Positions 18,432 through 27,677 of a stretch of DNA of 64,000 nt are shown one piece after another. The first letter of the stretch is position 1, and every line of letters begins with the position of its first letter. Source of the DNA: Agilicoccus flavus. Lineage in GTDB: Bacteria; Actinomycetota; Actinomycetes; Actinomycetales; Dermatophilaceae. The DNA is taken from assembly GCF_014857905.1 (NCBI RefSeq), contig NZ_JACYXE010000012.1, positions 24,054-88,053 of the forward strand, given 5' to 3'. The translations under genes were made by a program, and so were the position numbers. Below the pieces are notes generated by a model that did no database searches, was not told where the DNA came from, and saw only the letters and a program-made list of their open reading frames with translations.

Positions 18432-20744
18432 GTGAGTCAGAGCGTCGTCACCGCCCCGCCGCGTCGCCGTCGGCCCCGTCGGGCCCTGCGCATCGTCCTG
18501 GTCACGATGCTCGTCCTCGCCGTCATCGGCATCGGCGGGTTCCTCACGGCGTACGCGCTCATCTCCGTGCCGAAGCCGAACGAGCTGGCCCAGTCGCAGA
18601 CGTCGATCGTCTACTACGCCGACGGCAAGAACGAGATCGGGCGGTTCAGCACGGTCAACCGCGAGTCGGTGACGCTGCGCAGCATCCCCAAGGACGCCCA
18701 GCACGCGATGCTCGCGGCGGAGGACCGTGACTTCTACGACAACCCGGGCTTCTCGCCGACCGGCATCGCCCGGGCCGTGTGGTCCGCGGTGAGCGGCGGT
18801 TCGCGTCAGGGCGGGTCGACGATCACCCAGCAGTACGTGAAGAACTACTTCCTCTCGCAGGACCAGACGCTCGGCCGCAAGGCCCGCGAGCTCGTCATCT
18901 CGATCAAGATCGAGCAGGAGCAGTCCAAGGACGAGATCCTCGAGAACTACTTCAACACCATCTACTACGGCCGCGGCGCCTACGGCATCCAGGCCGCCTC
19001 CCGCGCGTACTTCGGCAAGGAGGTCGGCAAGCTCACGGTGGGCGAGGGCGCCCTCCTCGCGAGCGTCATCCGCGCGCCCTCCCTCTACGACCCGTCGCTC
19101 GGCGCCAGCCAGAAGAAGAACGCGCAGGACCGCGTCGACTACGTGCTCGACGGCATGGTCTCCCAGGGCTGGCTCTCCGCCGCCGAGCGCAAGGGGATCA
19201 CCTTCCCGACGGTCGTCGAACCCAAGCAGCGCCAGACGGCGTCGGGTCCGAACGGCTACCTCATGGCCTACGTGAAGTCGGAGCTCACCTCTCGCCTCGG
19301 GCTCTCGGAGGAGGACCTCGACCGCGGTGGGCTGCGCGTGACGACGACGATCTCGAGGGCGGCGCAGCAGGCGGCGATCAACGCCGTCGAGAAGGAGCGC
19401 CCCACGGGTGGGAAGGCCGACGGCATCCGGGTGGGCCTCGCCTCGATCGTCCCGGGCGACGGCGCGATCCGCGCCCTCTACGGCGGGGCGAACTACGCGA
19501 AGCAGCCGTACAGCTCGGCCACCCAGGCCCAGCTCCAGGGCGGGTCGACCTTCAAGGTCTTCACGACGGTCGCGGCCCTCCAGAAGAACGTGTCGCTGCG
19601 CACCCGCCTCGACGGCTCGAGCCCGCGGTACTTCGACGAGTTCAAGGGCGGCGGCAACGCCGACGGCAAGGTGTCGAACTTCGGCAACCACGACTACGGC
19701 AACCTCGACGTGGCCACGGCGCTCGCCAAGTCGTCGAACACGGCGTTCGCGCAGCTCAACATCGATGTCGGCCCGGCCGCCACCCGCGACGCGGCGATCG
19801 CGCTCGGGGTCCCGTCGACGACGCCCGGCCTGTCCGACAACCCGGCCAACGTCTTCGGCACGGCCTCGCCGCGCGTCATCGACATGGCCAACGCGTACGC
19901 GACGCTGGCCGCGAAGGGGAAGCGGGCCGAGCCGTACCTCATCTCCAAGGTGACCGCCGTGGGCGGCTGGCTCGAGCCGTACGCGCAGCAGCCGGTCCTC
20001 GCCGACGCCGTGAGCCCGGAGGTCGCGGCCGACACCCTCGTCGCGATGGAGGACGTGGTCCAGGAGGGCACCGCGACCGCGGCCCGGGCCGTGGGCCGGC
20101 CCGCGGCCGGCAAGACGGGCACCACCGACGAGAACCGCGCCGTGTGGTTCGACGGTGTGACCCCGCAGCTCGCGACCGCGGTGGGGATGTACCTGCCGAC
20201 GTCGGACGGCGGATCGGAGCCGATGCGCGGCATCGCCGGCCTCAGCGAGGTGACCGGTGGCTCCTACCCCGTGGCGATCTGGACGAGCTTCATGCGGGCC
20301 GCCCTCGACGGCGTGCCGGAGGAGGACTTCCCGGAGCGGGCGGGCATCGGCGACGGCGACGTGCAGGACTGGGCGCCCGAACCGACGCAGGAGCCGGAGC
20401 CGTCGCGGACCGAGGAGTCCTCGCAGACCCCGAGCGAGGAGCCGACGCCGACGACGTCGGGGCCGACATGGTCGCCCACCGACAGGGTCGAGCCGGCGCC
20501 GAGCGAGTCCGACACCGGGGGCGAGCAGGATGCCACCCCGTCGCAGACGAACGGCCGGGCGAGGGCCGGTGAGTCGGGCCGGTCCCGCGACTCCGGCGAT
20601 TCGGGCGACGCGAACAGTGATGCGAACGGGGGCGCCGAGCAGGGCGCCGAGCAGAACGAAGGGGGCGCCCAGGGGGCCGCACCCGACCGCCCCGCGGCCC
20701 AGGCGCCGGAGCGGCGGGTCGGGGTGCCGACGCCCTCGCCGTAA
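18432..20744 (+). CDS. Bifunctional class A penicillin-binding protein
   Basis: Makes and cross-links peptidoglycan. After a basic cytoplasmic N-terminus and one membrane anchor (IVLVTMLVLAVIGIGGFLTAYAL), the glycosyltransferase domain shows AAEDRDFYDNPGFSP, GGSTITQQYVKN and ENYFNTIYYGRGAYG. The transpeptidase domain has all three motifs: STFK (in GGSTFKVFT), SSN (KSSNTAF) and KTG (GKTGTTDE). The last ~130 residues are a disordered Glu/Pro/Ser/Gly-rich extracellular tail with no domain. GTG 18432 has GGAAG 8 nt upstream; GTG 18426 is too close to it. Resembles PonA-type PBPs of the pre-rpsF position in Streptomyces and Mycobacterium. Confidence 0.95.
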   Translation: MSQSVVTAPPRRRRPRRALRIVLVTMLVLAVIGIGGFLTAYALISVPKPNELAQSQTSIVYYADGKNEIGRFSTVNRESVTLRSIPKDAQHAMLAAEDRDFYDNPGFSPTGIARAVWSAVSGGSRQGGSTITQQYVKNYFLSQDQTLGRKARELVISIKIEQEQSKDEILENYFNTIYYGRGAYGIQAASRAYFGKEVGKLTVGEGALLASVIRAPSLYDPSLGASQKKNAQDRVDYVLDGMVSQGWLSAAERKGITFPTVVEPKQRQTASGPNGYLMAYVKSELTSRLGLSEEDLDRGGLRVTTTISRAAQQAAINAVEKERPTGGKADGIRVGLASIVPGDGAIRALYGGANYAKQPYSSATQAQLQGGSTFKVFTTVAALQKNVSLRTRLDGSSPRYFDEFKGGGNADGKVSNFGNHDYGNLDVATALAKSSNTAFAQLNIDVGPAATRDAAIALGVPSTTPGLSDNPANVFGTASPRVIDMANAYATLAAKGKRAEPYLISKVTAVGGWLEPYAQQPVLADAVSPEVAADTLVAMEDVVQEGTATAARAVGRPAAGKTGTTDENRAVWFDGVTPQLATAVGMYLPTSDGGSEPMRGIAGLSEVTGGSYPVAIWTSFMRAALDGVPEEDFPERAGIGDGDVQDWAPEPTQEPEPSRTEESSQTPSEEPTPTTSGPTWSPTDRVEPAPSESDTGGEQDATPSQTNGRARAGESGRSRDSGDSGDANSDANGGAEQGAEQNEGGAQGAAPDRPAAQAPERRVGVPTPSP

Positions 20745-20753
20745 CCTGGGCGC

Positions 20754-22163
20754 ATGGGTGGGCAGCGGCGGGCACACGGGGTCGAGACGCTCGTGACCGG
20801 CCGACCCGCCGGCCGCTACGCGCACGACGGCCGGGTGGGTTGGCACGTGCCCCGGCGGGGCGCGTTCCTCGTCCCGCCGTGGCGGGGGGTCACGGCTCTC
20901 GCCGCCCTCCTCGCGGCCGGCCTCGTGGCGGCCGGCCTGCTCCAGAAGCGCTACTGCTTCGAGCACGGCTGGGGCGGGTCCGACGTCTTCTGGCACGCCT
21001 GTTTCTCCGATCTGCCTCGGCTCTGGGCGGGCACCCCGCTCGCCTCCCACGCGCTGCCGTACGCCGCCGGCGGCGGGGGCATCGACCAACCGGTCGGCAC
21101 CGGCCTCATGCTCTGGGTCCTCGCGTGGTTCGTGCCCCGCACCCCGACGTCGCAACAGGCCTTCACGGCGGCCTGGGCGGTCGCGGCGGCCGCCTGCGCG
21201 ATCGGGATCGTCGTGTGCACCGCGACGACCACCCGGCGGCACCCGCAGCGGGCCCTCTACGTGGGGGCCTGCCCGCTGCTGGTCACCGTGGCCCTCGTGT
21301 CGCCCGAGCTGTTCGCCGTCCTGCTCGTGTCGGCCGGGCTGTGGGCGTGGTCGGCCGAACGGCCCGGCCTCGCCGGCGTCCTGCTCGGCCTCGCCGCCGT
21401 CTCGCGCGGCTACGCCGTGCTCGTGCTGCTCGCGGTCGGACTCGTCGCCCTGCGGGCAGGGGTGCTGCGGGCGTGGTGCCGCACGGCCGGGGCCGCCCTC
21501 GTCGTCGCGGCCGGCCTCCTGCTGTCCGTGCAGCTGAGCGCGGGTGGGGCCGTCGCGCCCTACCTGGCGTGGCTCGGGCGCGGGATCGACTACGGGTCGA
21601 TCTGGTACCTCGCCACCCTCGCGGGCCGGCCCGTTCCGCCGGCGACCGCGACCGTCCTCGCGGTCGCGGGGTGGGTGCTCGCCCTGGCCGCGGGGACCAT
21701 GTTCACCCTGCTGCCGCGGCGTCGCCCCGCGATCGCCGAGGTCGCCGTCGTCGTCCTCGCCGTCCTGTTCCTCACCGCGAAGTCGGTCCCGGTGCAGGCC
21801 TCGATGTGGCTGGTGCCGCTCGTGGCGCTCGCGGGGGTGCGCCTGCGGCCCTATCTGATCTGGGTGTCGGCCGAGGTGGCCTACTTCGTCGCCGTCTGGC
21901 TCTACATCGCGGGCGGCTCCGAGCCGAACCGCGCGCTGCCCGCCGCGTGGTACGCCGCCTTCCTCCTCATCCGTCTGGCCGCGATCGCCTGGGTGGCGCT
22001 CGACGTCGTCGGGCGGGCCCGGCGTCGCCCCGCGCCCACGGTCACGGCCGACCCGGCCGACCCGGCCCCACAGCAGAGCGTCGCCATCGCCGAGGACCCC
22101 GACGACGGCGCGGGGGTGGCGGGCGGCCGCCGCGACGACCTCGTGCTCGTCGCCGGGCGCTGA
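20754..22163 (+). CDS. Polytopic membrane protein, probable GT87-like mannosyltransferase
   Basis: 469 residues with about 10-11 hydrophobic helices. The first loop has HGWGGSDVFWHACFSDLPRLW followed by LPYAAGGGGIDQPVGTGLML, the pattern seen in actinobacterial membrane proteins annotated as glycosyltransferase family 87/DUF2029. Such enzymes use polyprenyl-phosphate mannose in the envelope. It starts 9 nt after the PBP stop; TAACCT (20742-20747) ends 6 nt before the ATG, so it may also be read from a leaderless transcript. The last ~60 residues are cytoplasmic and disordered. The enzymatic role is a family-level guess. Confidence 0.7.
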   Translation: MGGQRRAHGVETLVTGRPAGRYAHDGRVGWHVPRRGAFLVPPWRGVTALAALLAAGLVAAGLLQKRYCFEHGWGGSDVFWHACFSDLPRLWAGTPLASHALPYAAGGGGIDQPVGTGLMLWVLAWFVPRTPTSQQAFTAAWAVAAAACAIGIVVCTATTTRRHPQRALYVGACPLLVTVALVSPELFAVLLVSAGLWAWSAERPGLAGVLLGLAAVSRGYAVLVLLAVGLVALRAGVLRAWCRTAGAALVVAAGLLLSVQLSAGGAVAPYLAWLGRGIDYGSIWYLATLAGRPVPPATATVLAVAGWVLALAAGTMFTLLPRRRPAIAEVAVVVLAVLFLTAKSVPVQASMWLVPLVALAGVRLRPYLIWVSAEVAYFVAVWLYIAGGSEPNRALPAAWYAAFLLIRLAAIAWVALDVVGRARRRPAPTVTADPADPAPQQSVAIAEDPDDGAGVAGGRRDDLVLVAGR

Positions 22164-22400
22164 GGGCCGCTCGGGCCGCCGTCGGTCCACAGCCGGTCGC
22201 GCGCGCTCCCCGGCGGCGCCGAGGCCCGCCGCGGTTGGGGACGACGATTCGGAATCACCCGTGGGCGGCCGGTACTCTGGGTGACGTTCCCCCACGCGTC
22301 GACGGTCGATCTCGAGCGCTTTCCGCGCCCGGACTCACCGCGGCACGCCTTCGATGGGCGCGCCGACCGTCCCGGTGCGCGCGTGGGAGACGCAGCAGAC

Positions 22401-22443
22401 CCTCCTGTCACGGAGAGACCGTGACCGCACAGACCAGAGGAGG
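22401..22443 (+). promoter_or_regulatory. rpsF leader hairpin sequestering the Shine-Dalgarno
   Basis: CCTCCT (22401-22406) is complementary to the AGGAGG Shine-Dalgarno (22438-22443). Between them GTCACGG (22407-22413) pairs with CCGTGAC (22419-22425), leaving a 12-nt one-sided bulge. A structured element that buries the ribosome site is what the S6:S18 autoregulatory leader does in many bacteria. Whether the conserved S6:S18 contact nucleotides are present was not established. Confidence 0.55.
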
Positions 22444-22455
22444 TGGGTTCTCAGC

Positions 22456-22746
22456 ATGCGTCAGTACGAAATCATGATCATCGTCGACCCCGAGGTCGAC
22501 GACCGTCAGGTCGCCTCGTCGCTCGAGAGGTTCCTGTCCGTCATCACGAAGGACAGCGGCACCGTCGACAACGTGGACGTCTGGGGCCGTCGGCGCCTGG
22601 CCTACGAGATCAAGAAGCGTTCCGAGGGCGTCTACGTCGTCGTCAGCTTCACCGCGGAGTCCGCCACGGCGAAGGAGCTGGACCGTCAGCTCGGGCTGTC
22701 GGAGCAGATCCTGCGGACCAAGCTGCTCCGCCCCGACGCCGCCTGA
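22456..22746 (+). CDS. rpsF: 30S ribosomal protein S6
   Basis: 96-residue S6 that binds the central domain of 16S rRNA with S18. [16 protein letters not shown] at the start and [22 protein letters not shown] are diagnostic. A strong AGGAGGTGG precedes the ATG. It opens the rpsF-ssb-rpsR-rplI cluster. The 290 nt upstream carry no gene; they contain a TACTCT -10-like hexamer at 22273 and the leader hairpin. Confidence 0.98.
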   Translation: MRQYEIMIIVDPEVDDRQVASSLERFLSVITKDSGTVDNVDVWGRRRLAYEIKKRSEGVYVVVSFTAESATAKELDRQLGLSEQILRTKLLRPDAA

Positions 22747-22823
22747 TCACATCGGATCAGCACTCCTGATCACTAGAGTCCGGTTCGTCCGGACCCGAGC
22801 CACCCAGACAGAGAGGTCCCCTC

Positions 22824-23417
22824 ATGGCCGGCGAAACCCCCATCACCGTCATCGGCAACCTGACGGCCGACCCGGAGCTGCGCTTCACCCCCTCGGGTGC
22901 GGCGGTCGCCAGCTTCACGGTCGCGTCGACGCCCCGCACGTTCGACCGCCAGTCGAACGAGTGGAAGGACGCCGAGACGCTGTTCATGCGGTGCTCGGTG
23001 TGGCGTGAGGCGGCCGAGAACGTCGCCGAGTCGCTGACCAAGGGGTCCCGGGTCATCGTCACCGGCCGCCTCGTCTCCCGTTCGTGGGACGACAAGGAGT
23101 CCGGTCAGAAGCGCACCGTCATGGAGATGCAGGTCGACGAGGTCGGCCCCTCGATGCGGTACGCGACGGCCAAGGTCACCAAGACCCAGCGCGGCGGGGG
23201 CGGCGGCTTCTCCGGCGGGGGCGGCGGCGGGTTCTCCGGCGGCGGCCAGCAGGGCGGCGGATACGGCGGCGGCCAGCAGCAGGGCGGCGGACAGCAGTCC
23301 GACCCCTGGGCCACCGGCCCGTCCTCCGGCGGTGCGGCCGCCGGGGGCAACTCGGGTGGCAACTCGGGTGGCGGCGGATGGGGCAACGCCCCGTCCTACG
23401 ACGAGCCCCCGTTCTGA
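22824..23417 (+). CDS. ssb: Single-stranded DNA-binding protein
   Basis: 197-residue SSB. The OB fold occupies residues 1-110 ([46 protein letters not shown]). A ~75-residue Gly/Gln-rich linker follows, and the acidic tip YDEPPF is the conserved partner-binding C-terminus (DDEPPF-like). AGAGAGG stands before the ATG. Genic context between rpsF and rpsR is standard. The 77-nt gap after rpsF contains TAGAGT and a short GTCCGG/CCGGAC hairpin. Confidence 0.98.
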   Translation: MAGETPITVIGNLTADPELRFTPSGAAVASFTVASTPRTFDRQSNEWKDAETLFMRCSVWREAAENVAESLTKGSRVIVTGRLVSRSWDDKESGQKRTVMEMQVDEVGPSMRYATAKVTKTQRGGGGGFSGGGGGGFSGGGQQGGGYGGGQQQGGGQQSDPWATGPSSGGAAAGGNSGGNSGGGGWGNAPSYDEPPF

Positions 23418-23566
23418 TCGGCTCGGATCGGTAGCGATCCACGTGATCATCCGGGCGACCGGTCCCCGCGACCGGCCGACCCATCCCGGGGCTCAGCGCC
23501 CCGTTCCAGCACCACCCATCCCGGAGCCGGAACTCCGGGCTCTCACCAGGAAGGGAGAGCACCACG

Positions 23567-23803
23567 ATGGCCAAGCCCGTAGTGCGTAAGCCCAAGAAGA
23601 AGGCCAACCCGCTCAAGGCCGCGAAGATCGACAAGATCGACTACAAGGACACCGCCCTGCTGCGGAAGTTCATCTCCGACCGCGGGAAGATCCGCGCGCG
23701 TCGTGTCACCGGCGTGAGCGTGCAGGAGCAGCGACTCATCGCGAAGGCCGTGAAGAACGCCCGCGAGATGGCGCTCCTGCCCTACTCGAGCTCGGCTCGC
23801 TGA
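23567..23803 (+). CDS. rpsR: 30S ribosomal protein S18
   Basis: 78-residue S18, partner of S6. [29 protein letters not shown] is the family signature. No CxxC zinc-ribbon cysteines are present, so it is the zinc-independent (C-minus) form. AAGGGAGAG precedes the ATG and rplI follows after 20 nt. Confidence 0.98.
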   Translation: MAKPVVRKPKKKANPLKAAKIDKIDYKDTALLRKFISDRGKIRARRVTGVSVQEQRLIAKAVKNAREMALLPYSSSAR

Positions 23804-23823
23804 GCTCGGATCGGAGGAACGGA

Positions 23824-24267
23824 ATGAAGCTCATCCTCACGCACGAGGTGTCCGGTCTCGGTTCGGCCGGTGACATCGTCGAGGTCAAGGACGGCTACGG
23901 CCGCAACTTCCTGCTCCCGCGTGGTCTCGCGACCCCGTGGACCAAGGGCGGGCAGAAGCAGGTCGAGGCGATGCAGAAGGGTCGCGAGACCCGCGCCGTC
24001 AAGTCGCTCGAAGAGGCCAAGGGTCTCAAGGGCCAGCTCGAGGCCCGCACCCTGCGCATCCCGGCGCACGCCGGTGCGAACGGCCGCCTCTTCGGCGCCG
24101 TCACCCAGGCCGACGTCGCCGCCGCCGCGGCCGGCGAGGGCCTGACGATCGACAAGCGTCGCATCGAGTTCCCGTCGCCGGTCAAGGCGACCGGGGGCCA
24201 CGAGGCGACCGTCGCCCTCCACCCGGAGGTCAAGGCGACGATCAAGCTGGACGTCGTCGCCGACTGA
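23824..24267 (+). CDS. rplI: 50S ribosomal protein L9
   Basis: 147-residue L9, normal length. N-terminal [36 protein letters not shown] binds 23S rRNA; a connecting helix and the C-terminal domain follow. GGAGGAAC precedes the ATG. In many actinobacteria a MATE gene and dnaB come next; here about 35 kb intervenes. Confidence 0.98.
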   Translation: MKLILTHEVSGLGSAGDIVEVKDGYGRNFLLPRGLATPWTKGGQKQVEAMQKGRETRAVKSLEEAKGLKGQLEARTLRIPAHAGANGRLFGAVTQADVAAAAAGEGLTIDKRRIEFPSPVKATGGHEATVALHPEVKATIKLDVVAD

Positions 24268-24284
24268 CGACCCGCAGGACCGTC

Positions 24285-24314
24285 GAGGCCCGTCCCCTAC
24301 GGGGGGTGGGCCTC
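24285..24314 (+). terminator. Terminator after rplI
   Basis: Arms GAGGCCC and GGGCCTC plus an inner CCCC/GGGG stem, with a TACG-type loop, lie 17 nt after the rplI stop. This separates the ribosomal cluster from the inositol island. Confidence 0.7.
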
Positions 24315-24348
24315 GCGTCGCGTCCGGGGTCGGGCCCGAGGCCGAGGC

Positions 24349-24396
24349 ATTTGTAAGGACAAATGATTGACAGCATGATCCGGTGGGTGCTGAGAT
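24349..24396 (+). promoter_or_regulatory. Inositol-regulon operator and promoter of the transaldolase-iolD unit
   Basis: The operator ATTTGTAAGGACAAAT (24349-24364) is a palindrome with 6-bp arms. Two bases after it comes TTGACA (24367-24372), a consensus -35, and TGAGAT (24391-24396) fits a -10 at 18-bp spacing. The same operator-2 bp-TTGACA layout recurs at five other promoters of the island. Confidence 0.85.
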
Positions 24397-24469
24397 GGGT
24401 CCGGCCGACCTCTCGTCGGCTCACCCCTCGCCGTGGCCGCCCGGCCTCACCCCATCCGCGGAGGAATCC

Positions 24470-25555
24470 ATGACCGCCACCGTCACCACCAGCCCGCTGC
24501 GCACGATGACCGAGACGACGCCGACCGTGCTGTGGAACGACTCGGCCGACCCGAAGGAGCTCGAGACGTCCATCGGGTTCGGGGCCGTCGGGGCGACGTG
24601 CAACCCGGTCATCGCGCTGGCCTGCATCAAGGCCGACCTCCCGCGCTGGACGGCGCGCATCCGCGAGATCGCCGCCGAGAACCCCCGCGCCGGGGAGTCC
24701 GAGATCGGCTGGCAGGTCGTCGAGGAGGTCTCCGTCGACGCGGCCCGCCTCCTCACCCCCGCCTTCGAGACCTACGCCGGGGTCAACGGCCGCCTGTCGA
24801 TGCAGACCGACCCGCGGCTGCACCGGGACGCCGACGCCCTCGTCGCCCAGGCGGAGCGCTTCGCGGCCCTCGCCGACAACATCATCGTCAAGATCCCCGC
24901 CACGTCGGTCGGGCTCGTCGCGATCGAGGAGGCCACCTACCGGGGTGTCTCGATCAACGTCACGGTCTCCTTCACCGTGGCCCAGGCGGTCGCCGCCGGC
25001 GAGGCCATCGAACGGGGCCTGCGCCGCCGCGAGGCCGACGGCAAGGCCGACGACGTGGCCCGGATGGGTCCGGTCGTCACCCTCATGTGCGGGCGGCTCG
25101 ACGACTGGATGAAGGACAACTACGCCAAGGACAAGCTCTGCTTCGACCCCGGCTACCTCGAGTGGGCCGGCGTCGCCGCGTTCAAGAAGGCCTACGCCGA
25201 GTTTCGGGCGCGCGGCCTGCGGGCGCGGATGCTGTCGGCCGCCTACCGCAACGCGCTGCAGTGGACGGAGTTCGTGGGCGGCGACGTCGTGCTCTCCCCG
25301 CCGTTCGCCTGGCAGCAGCGGTTCGAGAACAGCGGCATCGTCCCGGAGCCACGCATGGACATCCCCGTCGACCCGACGATGATCGAGGTCATGTACGAGC
25401 AGATGCCGGAGTTCCGCAAGGCCTACGACGTCGACGGCATGACCCCGGAGGAGTTCGACGACTTCGGCGCGACGCGCAAGACGCTGCGCCAGTTCCTCGA
25501 GGCCGACGCCCAGCTCGACGCCCTCGTGCGCGACGTCCTCGTCCCGGCCCCCTGA
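24470..25555 (+). CDS. Transaldolase-family protein of the inositol cluster
   Basis: 361-residue TIM-barrel protein with transaldolase hallmarks: TPTVLWNDSADPKELETSIGFGAVGATCNPVIAL (the TNP-like region) at residues 19-52 and the Schiff-base lysine in NIIVKIPATSVGL near residue 140, then VSINVTVSFTVAQA. It starts at an ATG with GGAGG upstream and leads the unit with iolD, under an inositol-regulon operator. Classical iol operons use a class II DKGP aldolase (IolJ), not a transaldolase. It may move a dihydroxyacetone unit from an inositol-derived keto-acid to a sugar phosphate, or serve pentose-phosphate flux; both are inference. Confidence 0.8.
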   Translation: MTATVTTSPLRTMTETTPTVLWNDSADPKELETSIGFGAVGATCNPVIALACIKADLPRWTARIREIAAENPRAGESEIGWQVVEEVSVDAARLLTPAFETYAGVNGRLSMQTDPRLHRDADALVAQAERFAALADNIIVKIPATSVGLVAIEEATYRGVSINVTVSFTVAQAVAAGEAIERGLRRREADGKADDVARMGPVVTLMCGRLDDWMKDNYAKDKLCFDPGYLEWAGVAAFKKAYAEFRARGLRARMLSAAYRNALQWTEFVGGDVVLSPPFAWQQRFENSGIVPEPRMDIPVDPTMIEVMYEQMPEFRKAYDVDGMTPEEFDDFGATRKTLRQFLEADAQLDALVRDVLVPAP

Positions 25556-25628
25556 CCGGCGCACCGGTCCGACGACCCAGACCACCCCGACCACTCCGAT
25601 CGCGGATCCCCTCGCGGAAGGATCGACG

Positions 25629-27578
25629 ATGACGTCGCAGCAGTCCTCCACCGTCCGACTCACCGTGGCCCAGGCGCTCGTGCGCTTCCTCGCCGCCCAG
25701 TACTCCGAGCGGGACGGGCGTGAACAACGCCTGATCCCGGGGATGTTCGGCATCTTCGGCCACGGCAACGTCGCCGGGGTGGGGCAGGCCCTCCTCCAGG
25801 CGCAGGTCCAGGCGGAGGAGGCCGGCGGCGGTCACAGCGTGACGCAGCGCCCGGTCACCGACCCCGCCGACGGCGAGCTGCCGTACTACATGGCGCGCAA
25901 CGAGCAGGGCGCGGTCAACGCGGCGGCGGCGTTCGCGAAGACGACGAACCGGCTGCAGGCCCTCGCCGTCACCGCGTCGATCGGCCCGGGGTCGACGAAC
26001 ATGATCACGGGCGCGGCGCTCGCGACGACGAACCGGCTTCCGGTGCTCGTGCTCCCGAGCGACATCTTCGCGACGCGCCACCCCGACCCCGTGCTCCAGC
26101 AGCTCGAGGACCCCCGCTGCCTCGACATCTCCGTCAACGACGCCTTCAAGCCGGTGTCGCGGTTCTGGGACCGGATCAACCGGCCCGAGCAGCTGATCCC
26201 CAGCGCGCTCGCGGCGATGCGGGTGCTCGCCGACCCGGCCGAGACCGGCGCGGTGACGATCTGCCTGCCGCAGGACGTGCAGGCGGAGGCCTACGACTGG
26301 CCGGTCGAGTTCTTCCGCAAGCGGGTCTGGCACGTGGCCCGGCCGGTGCCCGAGCCGGCCGCGTTGCAGCGCGCCGTCGAGGCGATCCGCTCGGCGAAGC
26401 GCCCGCTGCTCGTCGCCGGCGGCGGCGTGATCTACTCCGAGGCCTCGGAGGCGCTGCGGGCCTTCGCCTCGGCGACGGGGATCCCCGTCGCCGACACCCA
26501 GGCCGGCAAGGGGGCGATCAACTGGGACCACGAGTGCGCCGTCGGCGGCGTCGGTTCCACGGGAAACACCGCCGCGAACACCCTGGCCCGGGAGGCCGAC
26601 CTCGTCATCGGTGTCGGCACGCGGTACAGCGACTTCACGACGGCGAGCCACACGATCTTCGCGAACCCCGACGTGCGGTTCGTCAACGTCAACGTGCTCG
26701 CCTTCGACGCCGCCAAGCACGCGGCGACCATGGTCGTCGCCGACGCCCGCGAGGGCCTCGAGGCGCTCGGCGCCGCGCTCGGCGGGTACGAGGTCGAGGC
26801 GGGCTACACCGAGCGGGCCCAGGAGCTCGACGCCGAGTGGCAGCGGGTCGTCGACGAGTGCTACGGCCGCGACCACACCCCCCTGCCGGCCCAGACGGAG
26901 GTGTTCGGCGCCCTCAACGAGCTCATGGGCGAGCGGGACGTCGTCATCAACGCGGCCGGCTCCATGCCCGGCGACCTGCAGTGCCTGTGGCGGGCGCGCA
27001 CCCCCGAGCAGTACCACCTCGAGTACGCCTTCTCGTGCATGGGTTACGAGATCCCGGCCGCGATGGGTGTGCGCATGGCCAAGGGCGAGGAGGGGCAGGT
27101 CGTCGCGATCGTCGGCGACGGCACCTACCAGATGCTGCCGATGGAGCTCGCGACGATCGTCGCGGAGAACCTCAAGGTCATCGTCGTGCTCCTGCAGAAC
27201 CACGGGTACGCCTCGATCGGCGCGCTGAGCGAGTCCCGCGGCAGTCAGCGCTTCGGCACCCGGTACCGGATGCGCAACGCGGCGACGGGTCGCCTCGACG
27301 GCGAGGAGGTGCCCTTCGACCTCGCCGCGAACGCCGCGAGCTGGGGGGCCGACGTGCTCCGCTGCGACGGCATCGCGGCGTTCCGCGAGAACTACGCGGT
27401 GGCCGCCGCGAGCGACCGCCCGACCGTGCTCTACATCGAGACCGACCTCTACGGGCCGAACCCGCCCGGCTCGGCCTGGTGGGACGTCCCGGTCTCGGCC
27501 GTCAGCGACCTCGACAGCACGCGGCAGGCGAGCAAGGAGTACGAGGAGGAGAAGGCGGCCCAGCGCCCCTACCTGTGA
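25629..27578 (+). CDS. iolD: 3D-(3,5/4)-trihydroxycyclohexane-1,2-dione hydrolase
   Basis: ThDP-dependent enzyme that opens the inositol-derived ring to 5-deoxy-glucuronate. The catalytic glutamate lies in ARNEQGAVNAAAAFA, the ThDP/Mg motif is GDGTYQMLPMELATI...LLQNHG, and the central FAD-like domain carries GVGTRYSDFT. 649 residues is the normal length. ATG 25629 has GGAAGG upstream. It follows the transaldolase gene after 73 nt and is probably cotranscribed from the same operator-controlled promoter. Confidence 0.96.
   Translation: MTSQQSSTVRLTVAQALVRFLAAQYSERDGREQRLIPGMFGIFGHGNVAGVGQALLQAQVQAEEAGGGHSVTQRPVTDPADGELPYYMARNEQGAVNAAAAFAKTTNRLQALAVTASIGPGSTNMITGAALATTNRLPVLVLPSDIFATRHPDPVLQQLEDPRCLDISVNDAFKPVSRFWDRINRPEQLIPSALAAMRVLADPAETGAVTICLPQDVQAEAYDWPVEFFRKRVWHVARPVPEPAALQRAVEAIRSAKRPLLVAGGGVIYSEASEALRAFASATGIPVADTQAGKGAINWDHECAVGGVGSTGNTAANTLAREADLVIGVGTRYSDFTTASHTIFANPDVRFVNVNVLAFDAAKHAATMVVADAREGLEALGAALGGYEVEAGYTERAQELDAEWQRVVDECYGRDHTPLPAQTEVFGALNELMGERDVVINAAGSMPGDLQCLWRARTPEQYHLEYAFSCMGYEIPAAMGVRMAKGEEGQVVAIVGDGTYQMLPMELATIVAENLKVIVVLLQNHGYASIGALSESRGSQRFGTRYRMRNAATGRLDGEEVPFDLAANAASWGADVLRCDGIAAFRENYAVAAASDRPTVLYIETDLYGPNPPGSAWWDVPVSAVSDLDSTRQASKEYEEEKAAQRPYL
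26553..26568. promoter_or_regulatory. Weak parS-like sequence inside iolD
   Basis: GGTTCCACGGGAAACA matches parS at 13 of 16 positions and shares the CACGGG centre of the two sites flanking parB. It lies in coding sequence 23 kb away, so chance is the simpler explanation. Confidence 0.25.
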
Positions 27579-27677
27579 GCGCGCCTCGGGGTGGGGGGCC
27601 CTCGCAGAGTCTCCCGGCCCGGGGTACCCGTCGGTAGCGTCGCCGTGTTCGTCCGTCTCCGAGGGAAGAGTGCAGCC

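Noticed and set aside
18186..22295. Very long open frame on the minus strand extending upstream of the TetR gene
   Set aside because: It is antisense to the penicillin-binding protein, the membrane protein and their shared high-G+C codon pattern; similarity to TetR proteins begins only at 18185.
26553..26568. Functional parS site in iolD
   Set aside because: Only 13 of 16 matches, inside coding sequence and far from the parAB group; kept only as a low-confidence feature.
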